From Plantago ovata (Eukaryota; Streptophyta; Magnoliopsida; Lamiales; Plantaginaceae): a DNA stretch of 64,000 bases. Numbering within the stretch: the stretch's first letter is position 1; each line of letters begins with the position of its first letter. The stretch is from positions 58,141,550-58,205,549 of the forward strand of contig CM051457.1 of the NCBI GenBank assembly GCA_028274465.1, read 5' to 3'. This document shows positions 32,653 to 42,748 of the stretch, piece after piece. Made by a program: the position numbers and the translations under genes. The notes beneath the pieces were generated by a model. That model saw only the letters and a list, made by a program, of their open reading frames with translations, had not been told where the DNA came from and did not search any database.

Positions 32653-34296
32653 GATTTAGCCAACATCTTTCAGATTCCAACTATTGGAATTGAAGATGAC
32701 ATCACTGCCACTGATGAAGAAATTGAAGCCTTCTACAGTGATGTCAGAAATGAAAAGATGAAGAAATGAGAAATTACTCCCGTGACTTGGACCTCAAAGC
32801 ACGTAAAGAGGAAGCATCTCTGCCATTCTCTTGGTCTAGTAGCTCTGCTACTAATCAAAGTCTTAGACTCCCAAGTTGGAGGAATAGACCAAGTTGGCTT
32901 GAGAAGGTGGCCATTGCTGATGCATATCCATGAGAACAAAACAAAGCTCAACTGGGCTAAGTACATTTTCAACAAACTTGTTGATTGTGTTACTAAGTTC
33001 AAGGTAAAGGTTGAAGACAACACAGTCTCACCTACCTTTCCAGTGATGTATGGATTGAAAATATGCTACATCCTTGAACACTTCAGGATTCAGCTGAGAA
33101 ACCCATTGCCGATTAAGAAATCAGTATGCAATGTGGGAAGAGCCTTCTACAAGCAGAATGGACCTAAGCTTGCTGACAAGAAGTCAAAGAAGACAACAGT
33201 TGCAAATGTTGTCAGTGTTGGTCAGCAAGACAGGTATACAACAGCTGCAAATGTTGCTGAGACTGAAAATCAGTCCATGAATGCAACAGCGGCAAATATT
33301 GATCAACAAGGTAAGTGTACAACAGTCGTTGCTGAGAATGCAACAGCTTTAAATGTTGCTGCTGGAGCCACTGCGGTTGCTGAAACCAATGCACCCAGTG
33401 AAAAATCTAAGAAGAAAAAGAGGAAAGCTGAAACCAATGACACTCAAACTGCAGCGTCATCAGCTGACCCCATTCCCAAGAAGAAACGGACAAAGACTTA
33501 CCCAAGAAAGAAAACAACGGCACGTAAGTCCGTTCCAATTGTCCATGATCTTTCAGATGATGCTCCAGTGGTTGCTGAAATGCAAGACACTCCAGTAGAT
33601 GTTGTTGAAGTGTTTGCAGAAGCCTTCAGCAATGTTGAAGTGTTTGCAGAAGCCTTCAACAATCAACCCAACGTTGATACATCTGCTGATAATAGACCAC
33701 AAGGCAGTGGAAATGAAATTCCTGCCCAAGTCCCCGATATCTACATTGTAGATAATCTTGATGACAACACTTTGGAACCAGCAAGTGATATTGCTGAAGA
33801 TTTGAGAAGAGCGGCACTTGCTGACAATGCTGCTGAAAAGATGGTTGTTGAACAAGCAACTCATCAAGTTGCTGAAGCTGCAATTGCTGAAGAACCAGTT
33901 GCTGAGACTGCAATGGTTCAAGTCCCAGAGGTTGCTGAAACACCACAAGAGACAGTATTCGACGATGCATCTCGTGATGCTGAGAATATTAGACCAAGTT
34001 CACCAATAACTTTTATTGACAAAGTCCAACTGGTGCTGACAAACTTAAGCCAGCAAATGGACTTGGAGATTGATGACAACTCCAACAAGTCAGTAGACAT
34101 GTTCATGACAAGCAGTGAACTTAAAGGTCAAGATGTCTCTGCTCAACTTGTCAATTCAGAGACAATGGAGATTGCTGAATCTGCACAGCCTTCTCAAATA
34201 GAGCAAGAAAAGAAGTATGCTGAAGAACAAGTCCCAGATAATGAAGATGTTGTCATTGCTGAAAGGACTGAGTCACCACCTGCCCTTCTTCAGCAG

Positions 34297-34371
34297 GTAG
34301 TTAACTCAGACATAAGCAAAACTTCACTATCTGAAACTATATCTTTTGTTGATATCATTGTTTCCTTACAG
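34297..34371 (+). other. In-frame intron-like block 1 (75 nt)
   Basis: CAG followed by GTAGTT at the left edge and a T-rich run ending TTACAG at the right. Length is a multiple of three and the frame is open through it. Element A has the same block at 45837-45911, also 75 nt, with 11 differences. Confidence 0.4.
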
Positions 34372-34440
34372 ACTTCTCAAGATACAAGTCAGAAGATTGC
34401 TGAAACTTCTGCACCAAAATCCACAACTCCTGTTCAGCAG

Positions 34441-34512
34441 GTAGATGAAGTTTTTGGTAAATCTACTAAGTTTGACAACTTAGTACTTGTATCTAACCTA
34501 AAATTATTTCAG
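34441..34512 (+). other. In-frame intron-like block 2 (72 nt)
   Basis: CAG/GTAGAT at the left and TTATTTCAG at the right; open and in frame. Element A: 45696-45767, also 72 nt, with 9 differences. Confidence 0.4.
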
Positions 34513-34608
34513 GATGAACAATTCAAGGATGCTGATCAAGCTACTGAAGCAATGGAAATAGTGCCAGCACAACAAAGTGTGCAACATGAGCTTGCTGAAC
34601 TTCAGCAG

Positions 34609-34683
34609 GTAAATCATGATTCAGTTTTAGACTCTAAAACTATTTTCCAAAACCTTCCTGAATTTAATTTTATTCTTTTTCAG
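34609..34683 (+). other. In-frame intron-like block 3 (75 nt)
   Basis: CAG/GTAAAT at the left and TTCTTTTTCAG at the right; open and in frame. Element A: 45525-45599, also 75 nt. Confidence 0.4.
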
Positions 34684-37482
34684 GCTCAAAAGGAGAAGTG
34701 GTTCACATCACTGAAGATTTGGAAGTAAGTTCAGAAGAATTTTACTCAAACTTCAAAAAGAATACCTTGACCAGAGTTGCTAAATCTGTCAGTAACTGGC
34801 AACGGTACAGAAGGATGGATTTCTCTGATCTTCACCTTCATCTGTCCAACGAGAAAAAGAGAATCTCTTTACTGAGACTCGAGACTTTTGTACATTCTAT
34901 ACTTCAAGAAGAGCTGACATATTCTCAGCTCATGAGCTCAATTCTGATTGCTCTAAATCAGAGAAAATATGAAAGCTAAATTCAAGAGTGCCTCTCTACC
35001 TGAACAAGCTGTGATGCTCAAGGGTTATTTTGTACCCGTGGTGGCTGATCCCCACAAAATCAATGAAGAAGAGGAAGTAACTAGCGCTGCTATGTACAAA
35101 CATCTCGAGTTAGTTATACTAACGGACGATGATGAAAAAGAAGAGGATGAAAATATCCCAAAGGATACCAGTGATGATGACGGTAAATATTACAAGGACA
35201 AAAAGGATGATGATGATGATAATTAAGGTCCTAGTCTGATGCTAGTGGAGTTAAGCCGACAGTTGCTGAGACTGAAAATCAAGCTACTGAAAATCAGCAA
35301 GCTGACCAAACTCCCAGTCAGCACCAAAAATCCACTCCTGCTCCTGCTGAGACAAGTACTCAAGCAACTGAGCAAGTTGCTGAAACTGAAGAAGAGTACG
35401 CCAGAAAGCGTGCTGAAATTCACTTAGGCAAAAACAAGCTTTCTGATGCCGAGTTAGCTTTACTCGATGCCAAGGTCACTGATCCAAACCTTGATGATGA
35501 AGATATGAATGAAAATTATCAAAGAGCACTCCAAAATAGTCTACAGATTCATGCTAGACATACGCAGAATCTAGACATTGCTCAATCTTCAGGAGTGAAG
35601 AACATGGAAGTCCCCTCCCTTCCACTTACTGCTGGTGAAACTCCAGTTGTTGAGTTAAAAGAGTTGCCCTCAGCAACCACTCAACCACAAGTGATTGAAG
35701 CTAAAGATTTAGGAACCAAGGTTGCTGGCCTTGATGAATGTGATGACGAAGAAGATCTCTTTAACTTCTCAGCAAATGAAGAAGAACTGACAAAGAAAAT
35801 TGAACCCACAGAGGTTGCAATTCCTCCTCCATCTCTCAAAAATGATGAAGGGGATGCTGAAAGAAGTCGTTTGCTGAGAAATGGTGATCAATTTGCTACT
35901 GAGATCAAAGCTCATTCACTCACTCCCTCTCTAGTGTCGTTCCCTAATATTGAGGATTTTACTCTATGAATTAAGGCACTTATGGCTGTTCACAAAGCAT
36001 GCCAAGAAGAGGATGATGAATTGCTTGCTGAGAGTCCGCTTGATATTGGCAAGATACTGGCTACTGTGCTGAAATGCACTACTTCTCTTACCATAGCTCA
36101 GAAAGACATAATTCTACACCACAAAAGCTATGAAGAAGATGTCAGTCAAGCACTCAAACTGGCTAAAACTGCATTGAAAAAGGCTCAGGCTTTCATTGAA
36201 GAAAAAGTCGACAATGAGCGCAGACATGAGGAGAACTTGGTGAGTATTAAAGAAGAATTGTCCAAGCTAACTGCTGATCAGCAAGGAATCATTCTTAAAT
36301 ACAACAGCTTAAGTACTCTTGCTGAAAATTGCAATGAGTTTTTCTCTCTGCACATTCAACCAATGATGCAATCCATGTCTAAGGGGGAAGATAAACAAAG
36401 AAAAAAAATCTTCAAGAGCAAAGAAAACCCCTGTTGAAGTGCCATTGATACTGCCTGGTCCACCTCCCAGAGAACCTCTTGCTGAAAGAGAGCAAAGTTC
36501 AAAGAAACGAGCTGAAACAGATTCTGAGAGAAATTCAGCAAATCCAAAATGGAGAAGAACATCTGCTGAAACTCAAGAATATTGTCACACTGAAAGTCAT
36601 CAAGATCTGAATGAAGATGATGATAATGATGATGACCAAACATTAGCTCAAGCAATAAGAGCTAGGCCAATTACAGCATTAACTCCTTCTGGCCATTCCA
36701 AACACTTCTCTTCTGACTCAAGATCTTCAGCAAGAGATCAAGAAAATGCTAAGTCAAGAAGAAGAAGGCAAAGACAGGAAGAAAAGAGGCTGGCCAACAT
36801 TGCAATTGGTTTTGGCATTGAATACACAAAGACCAGCAATGAGGAAACAACTCAAAATGTGATCAGAAACCTACATGGTTGCTGGGTCATAAAGCTGGAA
36901 GATTTGTTGGTCAATGATTTCTTTCCAACTGTTGTACTGAATCAAATGTACACTTGGATTGAATTAAAAGTGCAAAGAAAAGAAAGGGATCCTCCTCCGT
37001 ACCCAAAAAACATTGCTGCAAAATGGTTGAATCTGAAAATCTTAGTAAGAAGAACTTCAATCAGTAAGAAAATGAAGCAAGAGCCTGATTTAATTAAGCC
37101 GATTGATGTTGCTTACTACAGTGATCCTATAACCAAGAAGTCAAAGAAGAAATTTGACTTGATTCCTTATGAGTATTTTTATCTCACTGCTAAGGATCAA
37201 CAAGAAGATCTTCTCTGGTTAAGAAAGATTCATGCTAACAAGGGAATTTCAGATACACAACTTCTCCATGCCAGCAATTGGTGCATGCACTTGTGGGTAC
37301 TTCACTACAAAGAAATGAATGGTGAAAACCATCATTATAATGCCTGCAAGAATGCAAGGATTATTCAACTTGAAGTCCGTAAGCCACTTGAAGATTACGA
37401 GAAGGACTGTGTTGAATTCTCTGCGCTTGCTGAGAAGAGTGTAAGGGAGATTTTGAGGAAATCTTCCGCTGGAATAGCTTAA

Positions 37483-37744
37483 GTCCCTTGTAAAAGCTTT
37501 GTTTGTTTTTGTTTGCTGATTTTTGTAGTTATCTCTGAACTTTCTTGTAAACTTACTGAAAGATAACTATCAGAAATAAGCTTTTGACTCTTATTGGTTT
37601 TTTATTATGCAATCTACTTATGCTTACTGTTTTATTATTCAAAGTATGGTTGCATTATTCAACTGATTTATTCAACATCAGAAACCTCTAAAAGGGTAAC
37701 AATTAATTTAGCCATGGATTGCTAACATCAAAAAGGGGGAAATT
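37483..37744 (+). other. ORF3-to-LTR tail and polypurine tract of S
   Basis: A T-rich tail of about 250 bp without coding potential ends in the PPT AAAAAGGGGGAAAT (37730-37743) directly before the 3' LTR. Confidence 0.85.
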
Positions 37745-39209
37745 TGTTAGGAAACTTGTAAATTTTGATGAGCAATTAACCATGCTAAATTAAGGAAAGT
37801 CCAGTAACTAATACTCTTAAGGTCCATATGAATTTAGAATTTTAAGGACATTGTAAAAGAGGAACGTTTGCTGAAGACTTAGTGTAGGTACTAGTTAGGT
37901 GCTTTAGGTTGCTGATGATGTACTTTGTTTTTACAAATGAACTACTGAAGCACTAGAATCGTTCAGAAACTTGAAAATTTCGAAGACTGAAGACTTAAGA
38001 AGATTTCTGAAGATGGTATCTAGAAAGGCACATGTTGCTCAGAAAGTGGAAAATTTCAGCAACAGCTTGCATAAGTGAAAATCTATATGACAGAGTAGGT
38101 TGTGCTTTCGGAAACTGAGACTGACCGCTTGCTGAAATACATACGTGACCTCCTTGCTGAAAGTACTTGCATTTACGCTCCAACGTTCACATTTGAATTT
38201 CATTCAAATGAACATTAAATGGAAAAGTAAGCATGCGAAGAACATGAAGACTAGAAGACAAATGAAGGACGTTGCTGAAAGTACAAAAGCAAGATAGTGA
38301 CATCTTAAGGAACAAAGCCTTAGAATTTGAAATTCAAACGGCTCCCTTGATTCACTATAAATAGAGGTCATCCGACAAAGAGTTGAAGTGTGTCAACAAC
38401 GTGATCAAACTCTCACTTGTGCTTAAACACTCATCTTTCATACTCTTTACTACCTATTGATCCATTCCAAGACTTAAAGCTTGAAACAAAAGCTACTTGT
38501 GAAGAAGTAGAACATTCACGGCTAAGAAATTAGTTAAGTGTTCTTTCTTTCGAACAAGAACAAGTCTTGACACCAGAAACAACTTAACTTGTTTACTACG
38601 AAGTATTCCAAGTTTTGTTTCTTAGATAAACACCATTTTTCAGGCGTGAATTTCAGGGGGAATTAATCAAGCATAGTGTTGCTGATTAGAAGTCCCAAGT
38701 TTGGTGGAGAACAAGGTTTCGTTCTCTAGTTAGGTTGGAAACGAAGCAAGTGTGCTTTGGTTTCTGAAGAATCGTTCTAGATAGGTGATGTAAGGAACCT
38801 CAAACTTATCTTAGTGGATTCAGTCCTAGAAAGGACAAAGTGGATTAGTTGAGAGATTACGCCACTCTCAGATACCACTATAAAAAGTGTTTGTGTGATT
38901 TACTTTACCGCATTTAGTTTTCAGCAAGCTTATCTATCTGTACACAGTCACTCTGCTCACTTGCTAAAACTAGCACTTACTGAAAAGCACTTATTGTATA
39001 AAGACTTCCGCACTCTGTTTTTAAAGTACCAGTAAAACTCGTTACTGAAAAGTAACAAGTGCTTGCTGAGAAAGTTAAGTATCAGCAAACTCATTACTGA
39101 AAAGTAATAAGCTCTTGCTGAGAAAGTTTTTAAACGACGAAAGTTTGAAAAGACTATTCACCCCCCCCCCCCACCTCTAGTGTTTTCCTGTTGTTTAAAG
39201 GGACCAACA
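37745..39209 (+). repeat. Element S 3' LTR (1465 bp)
   Basis: Matches the 5' LTR with about 4 percent differences in the first 130 bp and one deletion of about 60 bp near 38625. TATA box at 38356-38363. Ends in a long poly-C run, CTCTAGTG and CCAACA. Confidence 0.95.
39041..39108 (+). repeat. Pair of GAAA-tetraloop hairpins near the LTR 3' end
   Basis: GTTACT-GAAA-AGTAAC (39041-39056) and ATTACT-GAAA-AGTAAT (39093-39108) differ by a compensating G-C/A-T exchange. Minus-strand copies lie near 41073 and 41125 in LTR A and near 51972 and 52023 in LTR B. Confidence 0.8.
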
Positions 39210-39521
39210 CCCGTGCCAAATTCTTCCTCCGGATCTTCGATTTCGGCCCCTTGTGCGGTTTTGAGCTCCGAAACTTGGTATTTTGGCCTTGAAACTCATC
39301 CCGATACTCCTTGACACACCACGGGTGATCTCGTTGCACCAAAACATCATTGTTTCGCCATGATTTACATCCAAAAATGCGATTTCCACCTAAAACCTGA
39401 AAATAACAAAAGAAATGGAAACGTGACACTATTCTAACAAAATGCACTAAAATGCAGGCAAGAGGATAGCTAAATTGGTGAAAAAAAGACTCGAATGATA
39501 GTGTAAAAAACAATGTCATCA
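39210..39521 (-). repeat. TSD of S (39210-39214) and rest of gypsy 5' LTR of copy 2
   Basis: CCCGT is the right target copy of S. From there to 39521 the sequence matches 8877-9185, ending CAATGTCATCA, and closes the gypsy array. Confidence 0.9.
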
Positions 39522-40501
39522 TATATTCGAGATATCTAGATTTACAAGAGGAATACAGTGATGCTAACTGGATATTCGAACGCAAGAACACCAAATTTCA
39601 CAATGAGGAACATGTTTGTCATTGGTGGAGATGTGGTGTGTCTTGGAATCCGTGCCTTCAAGAAAAACGGTTTACTGTGGCGGTAAAACTACACTTGGAA
39701 GAGCACGAAGTAGAATGGTAAGTCTAGACACACTTTTCATAGATATAATACCATTAAGCAGGTGATCTCCATGGGAGTTATCTCTTTGGATTTTGTGAAA
39801 TCGAAAGATAACATTGCGGATCCGCTAACACAAAGATTATGTGGAAGATCGAACTAACTGCTTGTCTAGGGGAATGGGGTTAAAACCCATGACATAAAGA
39901 ATTTGTACTGTGGATACCCAACCATACTGACTGGAGATCCCAAGAATTTGGTTCAATGTGGCAAACTAAACAGTACGAATTCAGTTTAGCGCTTCGAGAG
40001 TGTAACAAACACACTAAGAAGTAAGAGCACTCCGGATAAAAGTCACTTGTGATTTTTACTCCAAAATCCATTCCCGCGTAAGACATTTTTGTGCTATCTT
40101 GCAAGGGGTAAAGATGAGTTTTATACTCTTAATGAATCCCAAACTTGAGTTCATCCTTGAATGAAGTGGGGCATTGGCAGGATGTTCTTTTTGGGAGTTC
40201 ACCTATCTAAGTGCGAAGACAGGCCGCTTCAAATGAAAGCACTTATGAGGCCAGGAGCTGTCCAAGGCCAACATGGACATACCATAAGAACCTGAAACGA
40301 GTATAGGGTTGTGATAGTGTGAATTATCTTTGTCTTGGTATACACAAAACGCCTTCCGGTTCACGGCATCACGTCCACCGCATGGAAAGTATATCTGAAG
40401 ATGTTTCACTAGGGAAGATTCAAAGTGAAAGCTATCGATCCCGATGCTATCACTTCCCGCCGAAAGAGTGCATGAGCATCAACTCCCTTTCATGTGGGGA
40501 T
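39522..40501 (+). pseudogene. Element C copia pol 3' end and downstream region (decayed)
   Basis: On the plus strand, in mixed frames, there is EYSDANWIFERKN (39550-39589), which resembles the RNase H start GYSDANWI. The RNase H end VISLDFVKSKDNIADPLTQRL follows (about 39774-39836). The middle of RNase H is missing. Downstream (39840-40490) are stops in all frames, with fragments such as GDPKNLVQCGKLN known from copia tails. It ends in a PPT-like ATGTGGGGAT before the LTR. It is an old dead element and gives no usable protein. Confidence 0.7.
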
Positions 40502-40980
40502 TGTTGGGAATTTAGTGAAACGAATGTGCTTTCAATTCGTTCGATGTATTAGTCATTTTGGTCCAACACGTTGGAAACAAGCTTTTCATGATCGTGTATT
40601 TTCATTTGTTAATGGATGTCACTAAGGCGTTAAGTCACTAAAATCCTGTGTGGTGAAAGGTGATTAGTGCACATAGTGTGTTGATCGATACATGAATGAA
40701 TTAAGTCGTTCAAATACGTTTGGTACCACTGTGCCAAAATTCATGGATAAAAGGCAAATGAGGTTTGTATAGATATATGCAAATGCATTGTTGAAATGTT
40801 ATTCATTTGTGTTTAATTGTAATTAATTTCTCAAAATTGATGAGAAAATTAATTTACAAGTTAAACTACTTGAATTAGTGAATTTGTGACCTTTCACAAT
40901 GGTTTCCAACAAGGAAAGGTGAAAAAAAACGTAAATAGTGGAAAAATCGCATCTACTGGGGTTTGAACCGCTAACCTGTT
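40502..40980 (+). repeat. Element C 3' LTR, first 479 bp
   Basis: Starts TGTTGGGAATTTAGTG, the same as the fragment at 3503. It is cut at 40980 by the insertion of element A; the rest would lie beyond A, outside the window. Confidence 0.75.
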
Positions 40981-42488
40981 TGTTGGTCCATTTAAACAAC
41001 AAGAAAAGACCAGAGGAGGGGTGAATAGCCTTTTCAAAATTTCGTCGTTTGAAAACTTTCTCAGCAAGTGCTTATTACTATTCAGTAATGAGTTTGCTGA
41101 TACTTAACTTTCTCAGCAAGTACTAGTTACTTTTCAGTAACGAGTTTTACTGGTACTTTAAAAACAGAGTGCAGAAATCTTTATACAATAAGTGCTTTTC
41201 AGAGAGTGCTAGTTTCAGAAAGTGAACAGAGTGGCAGTGTGCAATAAGTAAAGCTTGCTGAAAACTAAATACGGTAAAGTAAATCACACAAACACTTTTA
41301 TAGTGGTATCTGAGAGTGGCGTAATATCTCAACTAATCCACTTTGTCCTTTCTAGGACTGAATCCACTAAGATAAGATTGAGGTTCCTTACAAGTCCTAT
41401 CTATAACGATTCTTCAGAAACCAAAGCACACTTGCTTTGTTTCCAACCTAACTAGAGAACTGTAACCTTGTTCTCCACCAAACTTGGGACTTATAATCAG
41501 CAACACAATGCTTGATTAATTCCCCCTGAATTTCACGCCTGAAAAAGGATGTTTATCAGTTAGAGAGGTTTGGGATGAGATGACTTGCGTATAACTTTTT
41601 CAGTTATAACAAGTTATCTAAAGAACCACAACTTATAATACTTTTCAGTAAACAAGTTAAGTTGTTTCTGGTGTCAACACTTGTTCTTGTTTGAAAGAAA
41701 GAACACTTAACTTATTTCTTAGCCGTGAATGTTCTACTTCTTCACAAGTAGCTTTTGTTTCAAGCTTATGTCTTGGAACGGATCAATAGGCAGTAAAGAG
41801 TATGGAAGATTAAGTGTTTAAGCACAAGAGGGAGTTTGATCACGTTGTTGACACCCTTCAACTCTTTTCCAGATGACCTCTATTTAGAGTGAATCAAGGG
41901 AGCCGTTTGAATTTCAAATTCTAAGGATTTGTTCCTTAAGATGTCACTATCTTGCTTTTGTACTTTCAACAGCGTCCTTCATTTGTCTTATAGTCTTCAT
42001 GTTCTTCGCGTGCCTACTTTGCATTTATTGTTCATTTGAATCGAATTCAAATGTGAACGTTGGAGCCAAAATGCATGTACTTTCAACAAGGAGGTCACAT
42101 ATGTATTTCAGCAAGTGGTCAGTCTCAGTTTCAGCAAGCACAACCTACTCTGTCATATAGATTTTCACTTATGCGAGTTGTTGCTGAAAATCTCACTTTC
42201 TGAGCAACATGTGCCTTTGTAGATACCTTTCTCAGAATTCTTCTAAGTCTTCAGTCTTCATATCTTCAAGTTTCTGAGCGGTTCTATTGCTTCAATAGTT
42301 CATTTGTAAAAACAAAGTACATCATCAGCAAACTAAAGCACCTAACTAGTACATACACTAAGTCAAACGTTCCTCTTTTACAATGTCCTTAAAATTCCAA
42401 ATTCCTATGGACCTTAAGAGTACTAGTTACTGGACTTTCCTTAATTTAGCATGGTTAATTGCTCATCAAAATTACAAGTTTCTTAACA
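40981..42488 (-). repeat. Element A 3' LTR (1508 bp)
   Basis: Starts TGTTGGTCC and ends TTCTTAACA on the plus map. Its TATA box reads TCTAAATA (about 41880), changed from TATAAATA. The GAAA hairpins are kept, one with loop GAAT. Confidence 0.95.
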
Positions 42489-42748
42489 AATTTACCCCTT
42501 TTTGATGTTAGCAATCCATGGCTAAAATAATTGTTACCCTTTTAGAGGTTTCTGATGTTGAATAAATCAGTTGATTAATGCAAGCATACTTGAATAATAA
42601 AACAGTAAGCATAAGTAGTTTGCATAATCAAAAACCAATAAAAGTCAAAAGTTTATTGCTGATAGTTATCTTTCAGTAAGTTTAGAAGAAAGTTCGTAGA
42701 TAACTAAAGTAATCAGCAAACAAAACAAACAAAGCTTTTACAAAGGAC
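42489..42748 (-). other. PPT and tail of element A
   Basis: AAAAAGGGGTAAAT on the minus strand (about 42491-42504) is the PPT. The rest is an AT-rich tail with no coding signal. Confidence 0.8.

Larger units (their letters stand above)
32653..37482 (+). pseudogene. ORF3 of element S, second part
   Basis: This continues from 22873. A conserved N-terminal domain runs to about 33180 (HVKRKHLCHSLG, GLRRWPLLMHIHENK, MYGLKICYILEHFRIQLRNP). A long low-complexity acidic region follows, with AE and AET repeats, a basic patch (RTKTYPRKKTTARKSVP), three intron-like blocks (34297-34683) and an Asp/Glu tract (35125-35222). Then comes a coiled-coil stretch (about 36060-36390) and a conserved C-terminal domain (about 36780-37482, with IPYEYFYLT, LHASNWCMHLWVLHYKEMNG) ending in TAA. 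Frames break near 32769 (TGA), 34720, 34979, 35223 and 35967. I see no signal peptide or membrane helix. The function is unknown; the full product would be about 1,700 residues. Confidence 0.75.
14382..39209 (+). mobile_element. Sirevirus-like Ty1/copia element S (with nested D and TRIM)
   Basis: The element has LTRs of 1521 bp (14382-15902) and 1465 bp (37745-39209), TGTTAGG...CCAACA ends, a tRNA-Met primer site, gag, protease-integrase-RT-RNase H order typical of copia, a long spacer with hairpins, a third ORF of about 1.7 thousand codons and a PPT. Without nested D and the TRIM it would be about 14.6 kb. The pol-to-ORF3 layout and long LTRs suggest the Sirevirus lineage. All reading frames are broken. 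Five differences in the first 130 bp of the LTRs point to moderate age. Confidence 0.9.
3558..39521 (-). mobile_element. Athila/Tat-type Ty3/gypsy tandem array (three LTRs, two internal regions)
   Basis: The order on the plus map is truncated LTR (3558-3688), internal copy 1 (3689-7887), full LTR (7888-9185), internal copy 2 (9186-13381), and an LTR split by element S (13382-14381 and 39215-39521). Both copies read on the minus strand, have the PPT (about TTTGGGGAGT) beside the 3' LTR and a tRNA-Asp primer site beside the 5' LTR. Gag, protease and the start of RT are absent in both. The shared middle LTR suggests unequal recombination between copies. The 20-kb-plus gap is the nested S element. 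Confidence 0.9.
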
